DNA of 42,919 nt from Saccoglossus kowalevskii (taxonomy: Eukaryota > Hemichordata > Enteropneusta > Harrimaniidae): assembly GCF_000003605.2 (NCBI RefSeq), contig NW_003111473.1:291208-334126 (forward strand), written 5' to 3'. Numbering within the stretch: the stretch's first letter is position 1; the number at the start of each line of letters is the position of its first letter. A program made the translations under genes and the position numbers. The notes under the pieces were generated by a model, which was not told where the DNA came from, did not search any database, and saw only the letters and a program-made list of their open reading frames with translations. Below, piece by piece: positions 33,301-42,919 of the stretch.

Positions 33301-36212
33301 GCAGGATTGTTGAAATAACATGCAAGGCATAGCAAAGGAACGTTAATTCAGTTTTTTACCCTTAATCTTCTTTATAAATTTATATACTGCACTATCAAGA
33401 TTTGTATTAAAGTGCTTTTCAAGAAATAATTTATTTATAAAATTACCATTCATGAGCAATCTGGATGTTGTATTAAATAATGATTTATGTTGTTTTTTAG
33501 GTCTATTGTTTTGTGTGCTATAGAGCTTAAAGCGTATAATTTGATCAGAATCTGGATTTCTAACTGTACAACTACTATTGGGAAAATGGAACATTTTTGA
33601 GAGTAACTTTGGTAATCTCATATGCAGTTATGTTGATAGAGGGATGTTGACAAGCTGAAACTTTTTTGTATAAGGCCATATGACATATAATAATGCAGTT
33701 ACCTGGAAGTCTAGAAATTGTCTTCTATTGGTAGCATGTGAGATTTGACAGGTGGCAGTAGCAGGTTTCACATTAAACTCCCCAAAAAGTGATTTGTTAC
33801 AAAGATATTGTCTTGAATTTAGTTGTAGATAATTAGGGTTTATACTAAGCACACTGAGACAAAGTGGTACACGTTATAACTTGTAGAAACTTTAGTAATG
33901 AGACTGTATGAAATGGCACAATGCAGTATTCTTGAATATTGATAGTTGTACAAAGACGATTTTGTTCCTCCTTGCATGAATCTGTCTAGAGTTATACAGT
34001 GATTTTACTATGACTGTAATTGTAGCCAAGTTCAGAGCCTTTAAAGATTGATGCACTCTGCCTCAGATACCCTAGCTGTGATTTTAAAATGTCACACATA
34101 CCATTTAGCAATATGATGTTGATCCATTAGTAACTTATATTCGTAGGTAAACACCGTGAATGGGGTGATTTTCATCGCTATGGTATTCATATGATTCACT
34201 TGGAAGATGGCACTTCAATTAATTTGGGGAAGATTTGTTTACCTGAAACCTTATCAGAGTAAGTTATTTGTTTACCAACATTATAGTCATGGATTTAGAG
34301 TGATAATCAGTCTAATTAAAAAAAAAATTAAAAACATGTACATAGTGTGACTATTCTTCATTAAACTTACGAGTATATGTATGAATAGAAGTTTGGAATG
34401 TTTAGTTTCTCCTGTTATCTATTTTAGATTCACTCGATTTACAATTTAGATTCTCCTATTAGATATTATTCAGCTAGTTCGTTCAGATTATCCAGTAATT
34501 CAAGTCAGATTATCTTGTGTTATCTAGTTTTGTCTCAGTCTGTATAAAGACAGGAACCTTTTTTCATGTTATATTATGGTGCAATGCAACATGTTAAATC
34601 TGTTTTCAGTTTATCTATTGGATATGTGATGAATACTAAGGGTAAAAAAGAAGCCATTTCCTGGACTGATATGGATCTACCAACTCTTGGTGAAGAAGGG
34701 ATACCACCAAAGGAATATCAAGTTAACTTTCTAGCAGGTGTGTTTGAATCATCTAGGCAGCCATATCTCTATTGAAACTTGAAACATAGATGTCATAGGA
34801 CACTGCACAGACCTAATAGTTTTTAGGGTAAAATCAGTACATGTTATCTAATTTGCATAATTAATTACTTTTCAGCTTTTGATATTTCAAGTAGTCACAT
34901 TCAATGAAACTTGGTACATAGATACTCTAGGACTATGCAGAGATAGAATGTTTTGGGGTAAATATTTGTGCATATTAATTACCTAATTTGCATAATTAGT
35001 TATTTTTCAGCTTTTCCACTGATATCAAGAGTACTAATCATCACATTTCAATGAGCCTAGGACTATACAGAGACCCAAATAGTTTTTGGTAAATATTTAT
35101 GCATATTAATCACCTAATTAACATAATTAACCAACTTCCACACTGATATGTCAAGTACTGATCATCACATTTGAATAAAATTTAGTACATAAATGCTCTA
35201 GGACAATAGACAGGCCTGATTAATTTTTTGGGTAAAATCTGTTCATATTAATTCCCTAATAAGCATAATAATTCATAATGTTTTAGTTCTAATCACATTT
35301 CAATGAAACTTGGTACATAGATATTACATTACGCAGGCCTTATTAGTTTTACACTCAAATCTGTTCTTATTGATTACCTGATTTGCATAATTAGTTTTCA
35401 TCTTTTCCATCAATATCTCAAGTACCAGTAATTTTTGATTAATTTTTAATGTGTCTTCAATACTCTCAGCACACAGGACTTCTTTCTAAGCTTTCTTTGA
35501 TTATAATAAGTGATGTTTTACTGCCATTGTGATATTTCCAGATGGCAGTAAGTGGTGTTTCACTGCCATGGTGATTTTTCCAGATGGCAGTAAGTGGTGT
35601 TTCACTGCCATGGTGATTTTTTCAGATGGCAGGAAGTGGTGTTTCACTGCCATGGTGATCTTTTCAGATGACAGTATTGTCAGACATTCAATGCTATTCC
35701 CATTTTTGATTGACAGGTGAGAAGAAATACAACATGAAAGTTCAAGTTCATAGGGCTCCTATATTCTACATGGGGTTTGGCTGGGAAGCTAGAATCTATG
35801 AGCAAATGGTCAGTGTCAATGTCAATGGTCAAAAGGGACGAGGAATTGCAGAGTTTTTGTACAGGTAAAATCAAACTGAATTTTTTTCAGAATTACAATT
35901 TGCATGTATATATTATATTGAGCATCTCCACCGTAATATTTGTTCACATTGAGTGAAACATTTGTAAAATAACAGAACCGTCATATATCAGTGTTCAAAG
36001 GGTCACATGACAGAAACACCCCTGTTAATTTCTAGAGATAAATGAGCATCTTTTTGTGAAATATCCTCACGAATGCCCTCAAAAATTGAAATTGACAAAA
36101 ACAGTAACATATATAGTGATCATTGATAGATTAGGTTTTGGATAACAGTATATCCTTTTATCTCAGGTATTACTTAGGATGTCCAAGAGATGCACAGTTA
36201 AGTTTTGATTAA
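27380..36212 (+). CDS. Membrane-anchored protein of a DUF7064/PEP-synthase-N-terminal-like type, complete (9 exons, 423 aa)
   Basis: Exons: 27380-27670, 30545-30801, 32167-32232, 32445-32558, 32988-33097, 34147-34258, 34610-34737, 35717-35864, 36167-36212. They total 1272 nt and keep one frame across eight GT-AG junctions with matching phases. Residues ~5-23 form an N-terminal membrane helix, then YGKYYSKRGPWYFEKRAVF. The next block, AVDAVYFNGSNKDGAYIITA, opens a beta-rich domain with WKITYNGKLR and, later, HREWGDFHRYGIHMIHLEDG and IFYMGFGWEARIYEQM. The end is YYLGCPRDAQLSFD. I recall similar blocks preceding the pyruvate-phosphate-dikinase domain in invertebrate proteins labelled putative phosphoenolpyruvate synthase, but no such kinase domain is present here, and the family link is unverified. 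Function is unknown. Introns 1 and 2 carry large minisatellites. Confidence 0.85.
28484..30062 (+). repeat. 39-bp minisatellite (~39 units) in intron 1 of the 423-aa gene
   Basis: Unit: TGATTGGTCAGTCCCTGTGT then ACAGCTGACCCTCAGATAT. ATTGG (inverted CCAAT) is kept in most units. A block of about 12 units repeats roughly every 465-470 bp, marked by the variant AGTCCTTGTTTACAG at 28937, 29401 and 29871. The 13-residue periodic frames on both strands are by-products. Confidence 0.95.
30784..31878 (+). repeat. 37-bp minisatellite built on the exon 2 splice donor
   Basis: Unit: AATGGCAAACAGATTAAG, then GTAAGCAGTTTGAGTCGGC. The first unit overlaps the end of exon 2 (AATGGCAAACTAAG) and its genuine donor GTGAGCAGTTTGAATC (30802). 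About 28 further copies follow, most with a consensus-quality AAG|GTAAGC. An N gap interrupts the array. Confidence 0.95.
31669..31718. other. Assembly gap (50 N)
   Basis: Run of 50 N inside the 37-bp array; true length unknown. Confidence 1.
33159..33224 (+). repeat. 22-bp tandem repeat, three units
   Basis: GGTACACCACTCATTGTGCA plus TA, three identical copies in intron 5. Confidence 0.93.
33343..33852 (-). pseudogene. Antisense coding-like frames in intron 5, possible retro-derived remnant
   Basis: Two successive minus-strand frames, 33852-33628 (74 codons) and 33621-33343 (92 codons), are separated by only a few bases and have mixed, coding-like composition (HATNRRQFLDFQVTALLYVI; FKLYSTQNNRPKKQHKSLFN). 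No splice sites join them. This could be a frameshifted fragment of an inserted gene or mobile-element ORF. No family motif recognised. Confidence 0.25.
34775..35430 (+). repeat. Degenerate ~125-130-bp tandem repeat, about five units, intron 7
   Basis: The motifs CATTTCAATGAAACTTGGTA, CTCTAGGACTATGCAGAG, TAATTTGCATAATTA and TTTTCAGCTTTTCCA recur in the same order with many substitutions. An old array. Confidence 0.8.
35508..35672 (+). repeat. 42-bp tandem repeat, four units, next to exon 8
   Basis: Each unit has TTTTCCAGATGGCAGTAAGT then GGTGTTTCACTGCCATGGTG. ATGGCAGT and ACTGCCAT make a hairpin within the unit. Each unit also pairs an acceptor-like TTTTCCAG with a donor-like GTAAGT six bases later. 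The array ends 45 bp before the acceptor of exon 8 (35717). Confidence 0.85.
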
Positions 36213-36444
36213 GAGAGGATGAAGGAATTCTCAAGATCTGATGTAAGGCTTCTACACTCTGATAGCAGCTGCTCAATGATGAATGAAGTGAATAATGCTA
36301 CGAACATATTTATCAAAATAAACTGACAGTGAATAATGCATGAACTTGTGCATGATTCTCTGCATATATTAATAAATTTGTCATCATACTTTTCATGGTG
36401 TGAAAAATAATTGTAAATTGGCACAAAATTGTTTATTTGCTTCA

Positions 36445-36450
36445 AATAAA
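36445..36450 (+). terminator. Candidate polyadenylation signal of the 423-aa gene
   Basis: AATAAA about 235 bp after the stop at 36212; another lies at 36371-36376. Nothing else is seen in 36213-36600. Confidence 0.4.
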
Positions 36451-36624
36451 TAATGACTATGTCAGTAGTATTTTTTAAATAATACTACATTGGCACCCAT
36501 AAATATGCCAGAAAACGATTATTAAAGTAATGTTGATATGGGCTAATACAGTCACCGCTAATATAGGTGTCGAACAGAGCAAACGTGGTGCCACAATATA
36601 TACAAATTGTAAATTTGTATCAAT

Positions 36625-37340
36625 AGTTGTGTTCACGTTACACGAAGTACGGGCTAAGATTTAAGCTGATTTAGGCTTATCTAGCATATTTGCATTTCGG
36701 CTAGACCCAATTGCGTCCACGCACAGGGAGGGCCAGTCATTAGCACGGGCTAAGGGGCGTCATCAGTTAGTGCCCTTTGGCAAGCCGCTATTTACGAACG
36801 AAAAAATAAATGACACGCGCGAGGTTCTATTTCTGCTGCTGACATGTTTTGTTCTAATTTTGAAGCGACGTGCACAGGAACGTGAGAAGACGATCCCAAC
36901 TTATTTGGATGAACAGGAATAGTATACAACGGCGTAATAGAATACAGAGTTTTATTAATGCATGTTGTAGACAGCGAACCAAATTTATTTTGTCTACGAT
37001 TGGTGCTACTGTATGCTCTACTACAGTGACCCGATCAGTGTGGAAGCGTGTACACTGAGCTCGGTTGCCATTTTGGGAATGAAAAAGTTGTATATATTTG
37101 ATCATGTGCATAATGTTCACACCCAAAGGTCGCTGCAGAGGGTGCTTAGCCCTGGGCTAAGTGTTCGCGCACATTTCGCTAGCCCGTGCTAAGGTCTAGA
37201 CCGCGTCTTAAATTCAGATCAGATTTAACCCGTACTTAGCATTCCTTAGCTCGTACTAAGCGTTCACGCACGTTTGCTTAGCACGGGCTAAGGAATTTGA
37301 TGTCTTAGCCCGTGCTAAGGAGCTGTGTGTGAACGCAACT
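36625..37340. mobile_element. ~716-bp TIR element rich in TTAGCCCGTGCTAAG palindromes
   Basis: The ends AGTTGTGTTCAC (left) and GTGAACGCAACT (right) are inverted. The similarity continues to CGGGCTAAGA, giving ~35-bp imperfect TIRs. Subterminal regions repeat near-palindromic CTTAGCACGGGCTAAG in both orientations. Flanks allow an AAT (3-bp) or TA (2-bp) target duplication. The interior is CpG-richer than its surroundings, with short basic open frames (36870-37058) but no transposase signature: a non-autonomous DNA transposon, superfamily undecided. Confidence 0.75.
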
Positions 37341-37690
37341 AATCTGGCTGGATCCATAGTGCTAAAGTTACGCAAGGTCATTTAATCATGCATTCTGTTT
37401 TTCAGTATCTTGATAAAAAATCCATACCCAGTTACCAAATTATGATTTTATATTGAAGAATTTTCTAATGAATAAAATCAATATAAATACTTAGACAATA
37501 TCTGTGATTTTGTACACATTTTTGTTTAAAGATGACCAAATCTTACTGGAATATTGTTTTAGACACAATTACATGGGTGACCCTACACCTGGCTAATGTC
37601 ACATATATTTGAAAACTAAGGGTTGAGTCGTTGCCATTATAAAGCATGACGTACAATTTTCAGACTTTGTCCAAACATGGACTAATAAAA

Positions 37691-38240
37691 AGACTGGCAA
37701 AGTCTAGACTTTTTTTGTTTTACAAAAAGAAATAGTTATTTTAGTCCTTTCAACGTGATCGAAAAAAACTAACATGACTGCTAAAGAAATCCCGACTGGC
37801 CGCATCTGTGGGTATTTGACTGCTATTAATTATGCATGATGTCATTGATTATTCATGAGTGGATGGGTGAAAGCATTACCTCCATGGTGAAAGTAAGGCA
37901 ATACTTTCATCCGTGTTTACTGAAAACAAGTCGATGTAAATGTCCAATATATACAAGTAGCCTTTCAAAATGACCTGGACCTCTCAAGTGAAAGGTCATG
38001 TATATTAACATAGATAAGATATGACGTATACAACTGCAGTCGTTGTCAATGCTAATCAACATCTGTTAATTAGCATAATCACCGGAGTTTTTTCTCTCCA
38101 ACACATGACGATGCCTGCAGATGCGTCCAGTCGGGATTTCATTCGCAGTCACGCTAGTTTTCGCGAACCCGTTAAAAAGGCTAAATTGACAATTATATTT
38201 TTTTTGTAAAACAAAAAAGAATTCCAGACTTTGTCAGTCT
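37691..38240. mobile_element. 550-bp TIR element
   Basis: AGACTGGCAAAGTCT at 37691 and the inverse of AGACTTTGTCAGTCT ending 38240 are terminal inverted repeats, extending inward through TTTTTTGTTTTACAAAAA on both arms (~40 bp). The flanks share only AAAA. The interior is non-coding. Confidence 0.75.
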
Positions 38241-40277
38241 AAAATCTCATTTACTGAATTAGAACAATTTTAAAAGTGGATGTCAAGGTAGCGTACAACT
38301 TGTCATAGCACCAACATTCTTCTCATTCAATGAACAAAATAAATTATAGTCATTCAATATGTTACCAACATTTAATAAAATTATTACTTTGCACAACTCC
38401 CATCACCACTGTGAGTGATACAAACAATACATACAGTACATTGTTATTAAATCATCTTTTCATATCTTCTAATAAAATTAGTGTAAAAATATAAATTTCA
38501 ATCAACCATGGTTTGGTCAGTGCAAAATGAAAATATTAATTACTTACAATCAATGTGCATGATTTGAAGCGGTTTGGACTTTGATTTAAAACATAATCAC
38601 TGCATTTATTTGAAAGCAGGTTTGAAACAAGTCTTGTTATACATTTTATCAAATGACTGGGAGAAAAAAAAAAAATAATCACACTTGCAATCAGTAACAC
38701 CTGAGAATATTTGAAATCTACTTTGATGTATTGCTGGCAAAATGAATGGGACATGTAAAATGAACTTAAACCCTGCATTCACGTGAACTCAGGTTAGTGA
38801 TGAAAATAAAATTACAGATTACACCATAATACATGTCTGAAAACTATTGAAGTAATTAGTCTTATATTGTCATGATGCTTCAAGATGTTGTTGTTGGTTG
38901 CAGATGTGATTTACAATGAGTGTTTCAATTTTATTACTAAATTAACATAAAATTCCATTTCATCCAATCACACTTCCGTTTTAATGCAAAGAATTAGGCA
39001 TCAAATAAAAAGCTTAACACAGCTATCTTGTCTTAATCAACACAAGATGCAAATACTCCAGTTTTCATCATTCAAAGAGAAAACCATTCTGATACTTTTC
39101 ATCAAATTTTATACAATACACGATATGACACATAGCAGTCCTTTGAACATAGTGGTGTCCAGCAATGTGCATTGTAGTCAGTTGCATCCAGGAATTCGTC
39201 TAAACTGACCAAGACTTGTGTATCAGTTATAACTGCATTTTACACAACTGTGGAGAGCTTATATGTCATATTGTTTTTTTTCAACATAAGACATAGTGCA
39301 GTGTTTGTGAAAAGAAAAAAAAAAATTACTTGTACCATCTGTTAAGTTTGAGTCGTTTTGTTGAGGGTAGCTACTTTTCTGTCAAATGTCACCTGCGTAT
39401 TATGCAAATATGGTAGTTTCTGATTGGCCTAATCTGGTTATTGCAGAAATAGATCCTAGTTATGCGAATTATGTCACCGGTTAAAACAAGTAGTTGGTGC
39501 TGTTTTGTTTGTGTCATATGCTAGAGATGCAAGTTATTTTAATTGTGTGGTCATTTTACTATATACCCTGTTTACATCATATCCAAGGAATTTCACTCAA
39601 TCGTAAACAATCACGGACCTGGTTCAAAATTTCATATCTGTGAAGTGGTACATAATTTATTGATCACAAGATGGTCCCTTGTTATAGACATCATTTATGT
39701 CGTTGATTTATACTGAATTACAGTGACTTGATGTATGAAATATTAGCTTGACCACTGCACTTGTTGCTGATATTGACATTTACAGCCCAGAGAAATTATT
39801 ATTAGGTCAATGTTTTTCTAATCAGTGTGCCCTCTAAACCGACATAATGTGCAAAGAAATTTGCTGTGACGAAAATAGTTGTGCTAATTTGGTAAAATGA
39901 AATTCACATTTTATAAACAAAGTAAACATAAATACAAAGAAAATCTAGCCACAACATTTTTGCTATACAGTCATGTACAATTTAATTTTTTTCTTGGTGA
40001 CAAACCTCCCCAGCAGTCAACAAGTTGACTCAACTCAATTTTAGGGGGTTTCATTTGACTCAGGATTCCTACAAAATCAGTCCTCTTAGAGGGCACACTG
40101 TTTCTAATGTAGAGGTATTTTACAGCAATCTTATCTGTTTTACACACACTGTTGTCTCCAACATATCCATGTCCATGTCAACTGCTCAATCAAATAATGG
40201 TTTAGGATTCCTGCACAAATATAGCAATGATAATATAGCAAATCTTGCAGCTCATTAAAAATAAATTAGTATATGTG
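38241..40277 (-). other. Presumed 3'UTR and downstream of the TTC17-like gene
   Basis: AT-rich, no supported exon. It contains the hAT MITE (39823-40100) and a lone octamer ATGCAAAT near 39401 with a nearby GATTGGCC. Minus-strand AATAAA hexamers occur but none stands out. Small frames such as 38778-38536 look random. Confidence 0.35.
39823..40100. mobile_element. 278-bp hAT-type MITE with 8-bp target-site duplication
   Basis: Ends are CAGTGTGCCCTCTAA and its reverse complement (TTAGAGGGCACACTG). Perfect direct repeats TTTCTAAT flank at 39815-39822 and 40101-40108. CAGTG termini with 8-bp duplications are standard for hAT elements. Non-autonomous. Confidence 0.93.
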
Positions 40278-40849
40278 TTATTTCTTGTTACTGCTTTGCT
40301 GTATATGACACTGTATTGTCTTCATTCTTTCCAAAGCAGGTTGGAACCCTTCTTGTAACAGTAGAGTTGTTTCATAGTACTTCAGTGCTTCTATGTAGTT
40401 TCCCTGAAGTTAAAAAAAGACAGTTTTGACGACATCTATTACTTTACCTATCATAACGCATCTAAAGTATTTTGGAATTAAAGGCATAATATTGGTGGTG
40501 ATTGTAAAAAAAAAAACAGCAGTATAATAACTATTTTCATTAACATGGCTGTGTTTACATATTAGTTGATTTTGTCTTTCCCACTGGTGTAAACACTTCT
40601 GAATAAAGACTAGCCAACAAAACCACATTCTCACTTTGAATGAAGCTGTAAATAAATAATAACGAAGACAGGGTATGTTTTAGTTGCAACACAATACTAA
40701 CTTACCATTGCTGCATATATATTGGCCATAGTGAAATGATTGACTACAAGGTCTGGTGAAATTTCCAATGCCATACCAGTCACAACCAAAGCATCCTCAA
40801 ATAAACCAGCTCTATGAAAGATATTAGCCATACTGATCAGAGCAATGTC
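40278..40849 (-). CDS. TTC17: TTC17-like tetratricopeptide protein, last two coding exons
   Basis: The penultimate visible exon, 40849-40706 (acceptor TATCTCTGCAG, donor ATG|GTAAGT, 48 codons, phase 0 both sides), encodes DIALISMANIFHRAGLFEDA and LVVTGMALEISPDL then VNHFTMANIYAAM. The last exon, 40403-40278 (acceptor TTTAACTTCAG), encodes GNYIEALKYYETTLLLQEGF, then ALERMKTIQCHIQQSSNKK and TAA. Two TPR units are evident (AN...G...DAL..., then ...AL.YYE..L). The VNHFT..N.Y.AM block and the TIQCH ending match what I recall of the C-terminus of TTC17, a TPR protein linked to actin organisation and cilium formation. The rest of the gene lies beyond 40849 on the minus strand, past the pearl-like element and the 23-bp array. 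Confidence 0.82.
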
Positions 40850-40917
40850 CTGCAGAGATATAATCCATGGTCAGTTTTATGCAGTGTTTCTAATAAGTAA
40901 ATTAATAAGTTATCAAA

Positions 40918-41615
40918 ACAAGCAGCCTCTCGGCTGAGATAGCTCCTCTGTTAGCAAGACACATTTCAATTAAAGAACTGAAGATATCAATAGAAAATTA
41001 ACAATATGTATAGTATGTATAAGGAATCGTACTTGCTGTTTTCAACAAGAATTCAAAAATATAACTTTTTACCAAAAATGACAAAAAATATTCACCAAAA
41101 TTAGAGAATTGAGAATATCATCACAAAATGAACAAATCTGAGAGAGGTCCACATGTAGTACCTGTATATGTAATATCAAAGCAATCGGAATTTTGATTTT
41201 TAACAAGAAGTCAAAAATATCACGTTTTAACCAAAAATTACAAAAATATTCACCACAATTAGAGAATTGAAGATATCATCACGAAATGAACAGATCTGAG
41301 AAAGGTCCACATGTAGCATCTATATATGTAATATCAAAGCAATTGAACTTGCGGTTTTTAACAAGAAGTCAAAAATATCACTTTTTACCAAAAATTACAA
41401 AAATATTCACCAAAATTAGAGAATTGAAGATATGATCTTGAAATGAACAAATCTGAGAGAGGTCTACCATAGGTACATACACACCGAATATGAGAGCATT
41501 CAGGCGTGTAGTTTTCAAGAAGTCGGAAAAGTAAAACATTGACACGGACGACGACTGACGACGGACAATCACTCATATGATAAGCTCCGCTCGACAAAGT
41601 CAACAGCGGAGCTAA
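40918..41615 (-). mobile_element. Pearl-like dispersed repeat, copy 3 (full-ended, three core monomers)
   Basis: Read on the minus strand it begins TTAGCTCCGCTGTTGACTTT with a perfect GCTCCGCT/AGCGGAGC hairpin, runs through three ~158-bp monomers (landmarks on + at 41097, 41255 and 41413), and ends with a GCTATCTCAGCCGAGAGGCT hairpin and GCTTGT. TAGCTCCGC at one end and GCGGAGCTA near the other are subterminal inverted repeats. It lies in a TTC17 intron, directly beside the 23-bp array. Confidence 0.85.
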
Positions 41616-41642
41616 CAAAAAAAACACTATTACGCTATTACA

Positions 41643-42919
41643 TAAGTAATGGTCATTCAGAGATGCAAGTAATGGTCATTCAGAGATGCAAGTAATGGTC
41701 ATTCAGAGACACAAGTAATGGTCATTCAGAGATGCAAGTAATGGTCATTCAGAGATAAGTGTTATGGTCATTCAGAGATACAAGTAATGGTCATTCAGAG
41801 ACACAAGTAATGGTCATTCAGAGATACAAGTTATGGTCATTCAGAGATACAAGTTATGGTCATTCAGAGATACAAGTTATGGTCATTCAGAGATACAAGT
41901 TATGGTCATTCAGAGATACAAGTTATGGTCATTCAGAGACACAAGTAATGGTCAGTCAGAGACACAAGTTATGGTCATTCAGAGATACAAGTAATGGTCA
42001 TTCAGAGATAAAAGTAATGATCATTCAGAGACACAAGTAATGGTCATTCAGAGACACAAGTAATGGTCATTCAGAGACACAAGTAATGGTCATTCAGAGA
42101 TACAAGTTATGGTCATTCAGAGATACAAGTTATGGTCATTCAGAGACACAAGTAATGGTCAGTCAGAGACACAAGTTATGGTCATTCAGAGATACAAGTA
42201 ATGGTCATTCAGAGATAAAAGTAATGATCATTCAGAGACACAAGTAATGGTCATTCAGAGACACAAGTAATGGTCATTCAGAGACACAAGTAATGGTCAT
42301 TCAGAGACACAAGTAATGGCAATTCAGAGACACAAGTAATGGCAATTCAGAGACACAAGTAATGGCAATTCAAAGACACAAGTAATGGTCATTCAGAGAT
42401 ACAAGTAATGGTCATTCAGAGATACAAGTAATGGTCATTCAGAGATACAAGTAATGGCAATTCAGAGATACAAGTAATGGCAATTCAGAGATACAAGTAA
42501 TGGTCATTCAGAGACACAAGTAATGGTCATTCAGAGACACAAGTAATGGTCATTCAGAGATACAAGTAATGGTCATTCAGAGACACAAGTAATGGTCATT
42601 CAGAGACACAAGTTATGGTCATTCAGAGATACAAGTAATGGTCATTCAGAGACACAAGTAATGGTCATTCAGAGATGCAAGTAATGGTCATTCAGAGATA
42701 AGTGTTATGGTCATTCAGAGATACAAGTTATGGTCATTCAGAGACACAAGTAATGGTCATTCAGAGACACAAGTAATGGTCATTCAGAGATACAAGTAAT
42801 GGTCATTCAGAGACACAAGTAATGGTCATTCAGAGACACAAGTTATGGTCATTTAGAGATACATGTAATAGTCATTCAGAGACACAAGTAATGGTCATTC
42901 AGAGATACAAGTAATGGTT
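41643..42919 (+). repeat. 23-bp minisatellite, ~55 units, running off the window
   Basis: Unit: GTAATGGTCATTCAGAGA plus YACAA. Variants repeat at exact multiples of the unit: GTCAGTCAGA at 41951 and 42158 (207 bp, nine units); AGAGATAAGTG at 41751 and 42694 (943 bp, 41 units). This points to block duplication. It lies within the presumed upstream intron of the TTC17-like gene. Confidence 0.95.

Noticed and set aside
39395-39430. Octamer ATGCAAAT plus inverted CCAAT as a histone-type promoter
   Set aside because: No histone or other open frame follows on either strand; it lies in the presumed 3' region of the TTC17-like gene.
41759-42040. 93-codon + frame with repeating VMVIQRYKLWSFRDTS-like text
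   Set aside because: Translation of the 23-bp minisatellite; the three frames rotate every unit.

Overview
The window looks like about 43 kb of an AT-rich invertebrate metazoan nuclear genome. The reasons are multi-exon genes with GT-AG introns of a few hundred bases to 3 kb, canonical polyadenylation signals, metazoan-type proteins (LDL-receptor class A domains, an archaemetzincin, a TTC17-like TPR protein), two 50-N scaffold gaps, and heavy loads of minisatellites and short non-autonomous transposons. I cannot name the species. A dispersed repeat with a ~158-bp tandem core recalls the pearl-type elements described from bivalve molluscs, but that alone does not place it.

Layout. 1-1852: 3' end of a + strand gene (two phase-matched exons) whose 3'UTR may reach ~4.3 kb. 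7439-7950: two phase-matched + strand exons, apparently the C-terminus of an unrecognised protein. 8226-10697: a complete four-exon + strand gene for a 187-residue type I membrane protein with two LDLa modules. 11281-12692 and 15.7 kb: exon-like islands on the minus strand, with a CpG-dense promoter-like stretch at 13.5-13.8 kb. 16.3-16.85 kb: inverted arms built from short tandem repeats, abutting two phase-matched + strand exons (16893-17307). 18.0-19.7 kb: a 33-bp minisatellite split by an N gap. 24547-22519 (minus): a two-exon archaemetzincin with an unusual N-terminal membrane segment; its stop codon lies inside the first unit of a nine-unit 60-bp tandem repeat. 27380-36212: a complete nine-exon + strand gene for a 423-residue membrane-anchored protein. 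Its introns hold a 39-bp minisatellite and a 37-bp minisatellite that has multiplied the exon 2 splice donor. 40849-40278 (minus): the last two coding exons of a TTC17-like gene. 41.64 kb to the end: a 23-bp minisatellite.

Tandem arrays make up roughly 7 kb of the window. Inverted-repeat elements with or without target-site duplications, and at least three copies plus a relic of the pearl-like repeat, fill much of the rest. The genes show no sign of acting in one pathway; the strongest theme is how repeat expansion has grown into or next to gene structure (splice donor, stop codon, C-terminal coding ends). All gene models rest on reading frame, splice-site and phase agreement seen in the sequence; family names come from recall of motifs, not from a database search.
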